From the NCBI GenBank assembly GCA_028278125.1, contig JANQEY010000046.1, positions 1-18,165 on the forward strand: 18,165 nt of DNA, given 5' to 3'. Of the stretch, positions 16,201-18,165 are shown one piece after another. Each line of letters begins with the position of its first letter. The stretch's first letter is position 1. The position numbers and the translations under genes are program-made. Origin of the DNA: a bacterium. GTDB taxonomy: Bacteria; Electryoneota; Electryoneia; Electryoneales; Electryoneaceae. The notes beneath the pieces are model-generated. The model saw only the letters and a program-made list of their open reading frames with translations. It was not told the DNA's origin and searched no databases.

Positions 16201-18104
16201 TTATACTCACCTAGTTCAGTTGGTGAGAACAAAATGTCAACATCTATGGTTGTACCACCTGGGACTTCAAAAGGTAAGGCAATCTTAGCTGTAAACGCCT
16301 TATTATCAAAGCGAAGACCACTTACCAATGTTGTTGCCGCACCAGTATTGGTAAATTGTAAAGTCCTGGTTTCGCTTGATTGGCTTCCAACATTACCGAA
16401 TGCCAATACTGGAGGGTCAACTGACAGGTTTTTAACCAGAGGAAGTACACCCACAGCATTCCACACTTGCTCCACAGTACTCACATCATAGTCTAAAGTG
16501 GCAGCTGCAAGTATCCAGGCTTCACGTGAATCATGATATTGGGCGTTACTGGTAAGTATATACATATTGGCATAGTTGGCAATATCAGCAGCAGCCTCAA
16601 GTCCAAGTCCTTCAATATCATAGGGATGCCCATCATTTTCACCTTTACCCCCTTCAGTAAGCAGGTAGAAAGCAAAGTTTTGCACCCCACTATTCGTATG
16701 AACACCGCCATTATCATCAGGGCCATCATACCAAAACGTTCCCAGGTAGTACGAAGGCTGTTGGAACCGTTGGGGATCACGAAGATCCCGGAGAGCCTCA
16801 CCTTGCAGCCAACAGTCTTCGCCACAAAGCCAATCACTGTAACCGTCAATACCTGACGGATAAGAGCTTCGACCATCAGGTTGAGCATAAAATTCAACAA
16901 TAGCACCTGTAATATCCGCATAGGATTCATTAAGGGCACCAGATTCATACATATATACTAGATTCGACGTATATTGGGTAATGGCATGTGAATATTCATG
17001 AGCAGCCACATCCAGCACCGTTAAAGGACCGGCAATCCTGCCATCACCATCACCAAAAAAGAATTGGGATCCATCCCAAAAGGCATTCACATAATTTTCT
17101 CCCACATGGACATTCGCAACAGCAAAAGCCCCATTATCATCAAAACTATTTAAACCTAATACTGTTGAAACCCATTCCTGGACAATAGCAAAATTATTTG
17201 CCAGGGATATTGCCGAAGGATCTGAAGTCCCCCAATCATGGGTTTCCCGTTGTTCCCAATCCCTGGTGTCTTCATTAAAAATGCCCCAGAGATTTTCCTT
17301 ATGATAGAGAAAGTAATTACCTTCCTCATCATGCCAGCCTTGGAAAGAGACTTCCTCACCACCTTCCCCGCTCAACCGTGTACCGATTAGTTTTTCATGG
17401 GTTCCATCCGGACCTGGCCCTCCATGTACAATCTGATTGAGGCGAAAAAGCAGAGTACCATCCTGGGCATCAACATAACACCGCCAAAGTGCTGGATTCT
17501 CTGCATTTTCACGAACCATTACTTCATAGGCCAATTTACCATCGTAGATAACCAATGTAGGATTTTCCTCGATTGTTGTATAGTCTGTTTGACACCCTTT
17601 CTGGGCTTGTTTTTTAGCATGTTTGACAGCAACTTTTGCATAAGTTGACAGGTTTAATTGTGGGGCAATCTTACCACTTACTGCATAAATTTCATTCTTC
17701 TGGTTTACATGAATGATTATATCACTGCCAATGACTGGCAGGTTCTTGTAATATTGCATATATCTTATATGGCTATTACCGCGTTTGTCTTTTTGGATAC
17801 GCAGAAATTGCATCTTCGAACCCTTTAGACCAAAAAGTTTATTGATACTTTTACCAATCTCCTCCTCTGGTTTACTTGTGGAATTGAGCTTTTTTGCCTT
17901 TTTAGATTGGTTAAAGGACGTACCGATGAGATCTTCTAACTGAAGATTTCTAAGCCCACGTATGCCTTTTTTATGGAGATTTAGGTTAGTGTGTTTATCA
18001 GTTGTTGATCGGGAATTCGCTTTTTGAGGATCCTTAAAAGCAAAAACTGAAATTACAAACCCGACCACAAATAGAGCACAGACAAGAGATGAAACTCGCT
18101 TCAT
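10296..18104 (-). CDS. giant exported protein with M4 and S8 proteases on a four-unit ASH/BACON-like scaffold
   Basis: This encodes 2602 residues in one frame. The ATG has a strong ribosome binding site (AAGGAG, six-base spacing) and begins a classical signal peptide (1-22). Order: FTP/PepSY propeptide about 65-223; M4 metalloprotease about 224-553 with zinc ligands H369, H373 and E393, base E370 and proton-donor-type H469; then four scaffold units, each an ASH-like domain plus a BACON-like Ig domain with an inserted payload. The payloads are a GATase-like domain 745-955, an S8 protease 1170-1610 (D1339, H1394, S1551, oxyanion N1483), propeller 1 at 1876-2088 and propeller 2 at 2312-2522. Both proteases look complete. 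The last unit runs to the C-terminus, with no FlgD/T9SS-like sorting domain, LPXTG motif or membrane segment visible. Likely role: an extracellular or surface proteolytic enzyme; its substrate is unknown. Confidence 0.88.
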   Translation of the reverse strand: MKRVSSLVCALFVVGFVISVFAFKDPQKANSRSTTDKHTNLNLHKKGIRGLRNLQLEDLIGTSFNQSKKAKKLNSTSKPEEEIGKSINKLFGLKGSKMQFLRIQKDKRGNSHIRYMQYYKNLPVIGSDIIIHVNQKNEIYAVSGKIAPQLNLSTYAKVAVKHAKKQAQKGCQTDYTTIEENPTLVIYDGKLAYEVMVRENAENPALWRCYVDAQDGTLLFRLNQIVHGGPGPDGTHEKLIGTRLSGEGGEEVSFQGWHDEEGNYFLYHKENLWGIFNEDTRDWEQRETHDWGTSDPSAISLANNFAIVQEWVSTVLGLNSFDDNGAFAVANVHVGENYVNAFWDGSQFFFGDGDGRIAGPLTVLDVAAHEYSHAITQYTSNLVYMYESGALNESYADITGAIVEFYAQPDGRSSYPSGIDGYSDWLCGEDCWLQGEALRDLRDPQRFQQPSYYLGTFWYDGPDDNGGVHTNSGVQNFAFYLLTEGGKGENDGHPYDIEGLGLEAAADIANYANMYILTSNAQYHDSREAWILAAATLDYDVSTVEQVWNAVGVLPLVKNLSVDPPVLAFGNVGSQSSETRTLQFTNTGAATTLVSGLRFDNKAFTAKIALPFEVPGGTTIDVDILFSPTELGEYKASLEITSNADDNPFITIQCTGTGTNPALMSVDPLSIEREVAVGDVVEVIMTVRNDGEADLAFIPRTREAKEEIHQSKPALIKASGIKKSDVSWTSDQPANPTLGPVEEYVNNDFSDLLKSLQGSVLYLTTTLPTGGKDLFVTGLESLENISSLKVLNGEFEVPNTAYLLQYDVIMVAANFPWSDPILLGNNLADYVDMGGRLCLMVAAIANTGGYGLQGRITDPEYMPITMSGPGMKSSANTFEPHPITEGIRSLRCALPIDAAKVFGDGLPLGYYDTGYLVGAYHQSKPIVAINVFPGDDYWEGDLIPMMGNTIDWLHSMKWLAIDRDGETIRLSTGEMQELTVTLDATDLFGGVYNGFVELSHNDPSQANPFQIPCALTVDGLRLISVAPLLLDFGPVWKGATSTMELTLTNSGTEATEIQSLTLNNTMFKHTMELPFTVPPQEQLTITVSFSPTELGDQKAELVITTNAEVEPVMTVNLQGTGTEPPVIDINPSVLTYTLNPKDMPADKTSTLSNLGGDVLSYSMFIKQTGSPVEKQKRKNEKSTRSIRAELIYSQKNYSFPFVPGRVIVGLKQGEEFIAQPGLLNTLGSLSVRDLTIARNPETKSLVRGARKILLIELEKTGRDQVLSAIGQLKQDPHVAYAEPDYRYQYVGIPNDESFELLYGMHNTGQTGGSPDADIDAPEAWDTHTGNKNVLVGINDSGIDYLHPDLKDNVWTNPNEIPGNGIDDDGNGYVDDIHGWDFGANDNDPMDFYGHGTHVSGTVAASGNNAIGVTGVMWSANVVMCKISTDFGGPDVAAAIEALYYAKAMGIKVTNNSWGAGPYSQALYDAIADSDLLFVAAAGNNGMDNDLFPFYPASYDLDNILSVAATDMHDKLAFFSNFGQETVDIGAPGVDIYSCRVGGDYMYSSGTSMASPHVVGAAGLIWTYNPFIGIVEMKDILMANVDQVTSLEGRVSSNGRLNVAQSLQLAGPSWVQAFPFGPGTFDPGEEQSLTVTVNPANLIAGEWQADILFPCNDPVNPEPAISVSAKIESCRSLQTEVLSQDFGTVWISRDTTIDILFANSCNDVVTIHELTGNTEAFFPVIGTPISVAPFSEVHIPIRFQPIASQSYEGSLVISSDAQDNPEIEVLLAGKGITPPSISVNPTGFTKSLYPYELDTSDLTLVNSGEGDFHFEVEITMLPEAPSEFIGNNPKPIQLSGDIDRKQLNTWYQNVMRKVQEPKLNCSARGFEKNVSKATIFIVQQGFIKQIDPKTGETIGDSIKVDEFTGGPEGLAFDGEFLYYTIHYSEVMVIDPGTGEVVRTIPNIVPDGIDGLGVSDNYLLLGNYTTSTMYVVDKQSGELVYSWFVPEYVGGISYGGMRQSVFITRFNGDFMLVEERALEDGKVINSFPVDSYIYGVGYSSGADVLIATCPDRYGVMLLDPDNGDILASFPSRLDVWSAAGDEAGPVLRWLQVVEEEGVVPGNSEFNLGVIFNPYKVPAGTHVGEIKISHIFPMPPEPISIPCQLEVKEFRNLSVTPKKIIFDTTWVGKEDHKEFTFTNNGSMPTTIWKCKTIGSHFSTNVSVPLVIPPYSEIVADAGFIPKGPGPKRGMILTLSDAQDRPIILTKLSGRALRPPKIKLKPRAFKICLDPNQTITKSLRIKNIGGADFHYSIKAKNVKKELTGSKFAQALEDAPLYVAQNGSIFTLDPENGTIIGDPVVVYPLAKSEGLAFDGEYLYYTHVVDSSIKVIDPEEGTIVREIEVQVDTVFGIDGLGVTEDHIIAARSWGSVCLILDKETGNTINTWPLPPVYYGGISYGGSRNTVFLVNMATNSIEERDFENGTILNSYKAPLDAGGIGYSETAGVLFVSNFSGEIWVLNPDDGSVITVFKSVVSFGFGGVASDESGMMEKWLSLDSKEGIVPARGKEYVEVTFSSVDLEDDLYQGEIIITHKKEGEPGPFTIPCELQIQRALSPLEEAFSFK
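10299..11651 (-). repeat. scaffold unit 4 carrying beta-propeller 2, to the C-terminus
   Basis: Residues 2152-2253 are the ASH-like domain, 2254-2300 the first Ig half ('NIGGADFHYS') and 2532-2595 the second ('KWLSLD', 'DLYQGEI', 'IPCELQI'). The payload (about 2312-2522) is clearly paralogous to propeller 1, repeating 'EGLAFDGEYLYYT', 'GIDGLGV', 'GGISYGG' and 'GGIGYS' in the same order. The protein ends only a few residues after the last Ig strand, so no separate anchoring domain follows. Confidence 0.7.
11652..13088 (-). repeat. scaffold unit 3 carrying beta-propeller 1
   Basis: Residues 1673-1776 are the ASH-like domain, 1777-1825 the first Ig half ('NSGEGDFHFEV') and 2090-2151 the second ('RWLQVV', 'AGTHVGEI', 'IPCQLEV'). 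The payload (about 1876-2088) has repeats of roughly 41 residues of the YncE/SMP-30-like kind: 'GLAFDGEFLYYT', 'GIDGLGV', 'GGISYGG', 'YGVGYSSG', each followed by a '(D/E)-x-x-x-G' turn. The first strand set ('IFIVQQG') and the last ('WSAAGDEAG') look like two parts of one blade, which suggests five blades closed by a velcro joint. Confidence 0.7.
13089..15047 (-). repeat. scaffold unit 2 carrying the S8 subtilisin-type protease
   Basis: Residues 1020-1123 are the ASH-like domain, 1124-1168 the first Ig half ('NLGGDVLSYS') and 1611-1672 the second half ('SWVQAF', 'AGEW', 'CNDP'). The insert is a complete subtilase with its own propeptide: 'VPGRVIVGLK' to 'VAYAEPDY' at about 1196-1295, then the catalytic domain with DSGID (D1339), YGHGTHVSGT (H1394), AAAGNNG (N1483) and GTSMASPHV (S1551). 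A D/N-rich probable calcium loop, GIDDDGNGYVDD (1364-1375), follows the catalytic Asp, as in many secreted bacterial S8 enzymes. All triad residues are present and the spacing is normal. Confidence 0.85.
15048..16436 (-). repeat. scaffold unit 1 carrying a GATase-like payload
   Basis: Residues 557-661 are an ASH/choice-of-anchor-D domain ('LAFG', 'TNTG', 'FSPTELG', 'TGTG'). Residues 662-702 look like the first half of a BACON-like Ig domain ('NDGEADLAF'), and 956-1019 like its second half ('KWLAID', 'GGVYNGF', 'HNDPS', 'IPCALTV'). Between them, about 745-955 form an alpha/beta domain resembling class I GATase/ThuA-like folds: a hydrophobic first strand 'SVLYLTT', 'DVIMVAANFPW', 'YVDMGGRL', 'HPITEGI', and a final 'GNTIDWL' helix. 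I see no convincing catalytic Cys-His-Glu triad, so a binding or structural role is likely. Confidence 0.65.
16437..18104 (-). other. signal peptide, FTP/PepSY propeptide and M4 thermolysin-type protease module
   Basis: The N-terminal 556 residues have the layout of a normal stand-alone secreted thermolysin-type enzyme (signal, FTP and PepSY propeptide, catalytic domain) and would be a full-length M4 precursor if cut off here. HEYSH (369-373) and ALNESYAD (390-397) are spaced 24 residues from the first His to the third ligand Glu, the same as in thermolysin (H142 to E166). GGVHTNSG (466-473) carries the active-site His. The peptidase needs zinc, probably with calcium for stability. The propeptide should keep it inactive until export. 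Confidence 0.88.
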
Positions 18105-18110
18105 ATAAAG

Positions 18111-18116
18111 CTCCTT
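18111..18116 (-). promoter_or_regulatory. strong Shine-Dalgarno for the protease gene
   Basis: Read on the minus strand, AAGGAG stands six bases before the ATG ending at 18104 (spacer CTTTAT). This fixes the start codon and agrees with the signal peptide beginning there. It is much stronger than the site before the plus-strand gene. The remaining bases to the window edge are very AT-rich, and any -35 element would lie outside, so I do not call a promoter. Confidence 0.8.
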
Positions 18117-18165
18117 GATTAGGGTAAAATACAGTTAATAATTTTAATTAATTTAAATAAGAGGG

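Noticed and set aside
15048..16436. Assembly or annotation fusion of two separate protease genes
   Set aside because: The frame is open throughout, scaffold unit 1 fits the same plan as units 2 to 4, and there is no signal peptide, ribosome binding site or terminator in front of the S8 part. A true fusion protein is the simpler reading.
16493..16948. 151-residue frame overlapping the M4 protease on the same strand
   Set aside because: It lies wholly inside the catalytic domain in another frame, and the real frame carries conserved zinc-binding and active-site motifs. It is a shadow.
18117..18165. Promoter for the minus-strand protease gene
   Set aside because: TAAAAT-like -10 candidates exist in the AT-rich edge, but the matching -35 region falls outside the window or does not match, so it cannot be supported.

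Overview
The window is almost entirely (about 96%) two very large, intact, convergent genes for predicted secreted multidomain proteins. There are no RNA genes, insertion sequences or CRISPR arrays that I can see. The domain mix is LamG/concanavalin-like lectin folds, DUF2341, cadherin-like Big repeats, ASH-type 'choice-of-anchor' repeats, a FlgD/T9SS-like C-terminal domain, and M4 and S8 proteases. It points to a free-living Gram-negative bacterium of the Fibrobacterota-Chlorobi-Bacteroidota type or a neighbouring lineage (Calditrichota- or KSB1-like). This placement is inferred from domain style only and is not certain. The coding GC is moderate, and the flanking DNA is clearly more AT-rich.

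Layout. Bases 1-519 are AT-rich non-coding DNA with a good sigma70-type promoter (TTGAAA-17 bp-TATAAT, 347-375) and a roughly 138-base leader containing two small palindromes. Bases 520-10104 (+) encode a protein of about 3194 residues. Its order is signal peptide, beta-sandwich domain, Ig-like domain, three LamG + cadherin-like units, two DUF2341 + LamG units, a duplicated unrecognised module (X, Y) with a LamG domain placed between the first X and Y, an FN3-like domain, and a FlgD/T9SS-type C-terminal domain. It looks like a surface adhesin or glycan-binding protein. Bases 10105-10295 separate the converging genes and hold an intrinsic terminator (10238-10269) oriented for the minus-strand gene. 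Bases 10296-18104 (-) encode a 2602-residue exported protein with a complete thermolysin-type (M4) metalloprotease at the N-terminus, a complete subtilisin-type (S8) protease in the middle, a GATase-like domain and two five-repeat beta-propellers.

The most striking observation is in the minus-strand protein. After the M4 protease it consists of four successive scaffold units. Each has an ASH-like domain followed by a BACON-like Ig domain that appears split in two by an inserted payload. The payloads are, in order, a GATase-like domain, the S8 protease with its own propeptide, propeller 1 and propeller 2. The protein thus reads as a modular display rack that carries two proteases of different catalytic class. 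The plus-strand protein is built by a different kind of module duplication. The two genes share no obvious domain, so a functional link (protease plus adhesin, both outside the cell) is only suggested by proximity.
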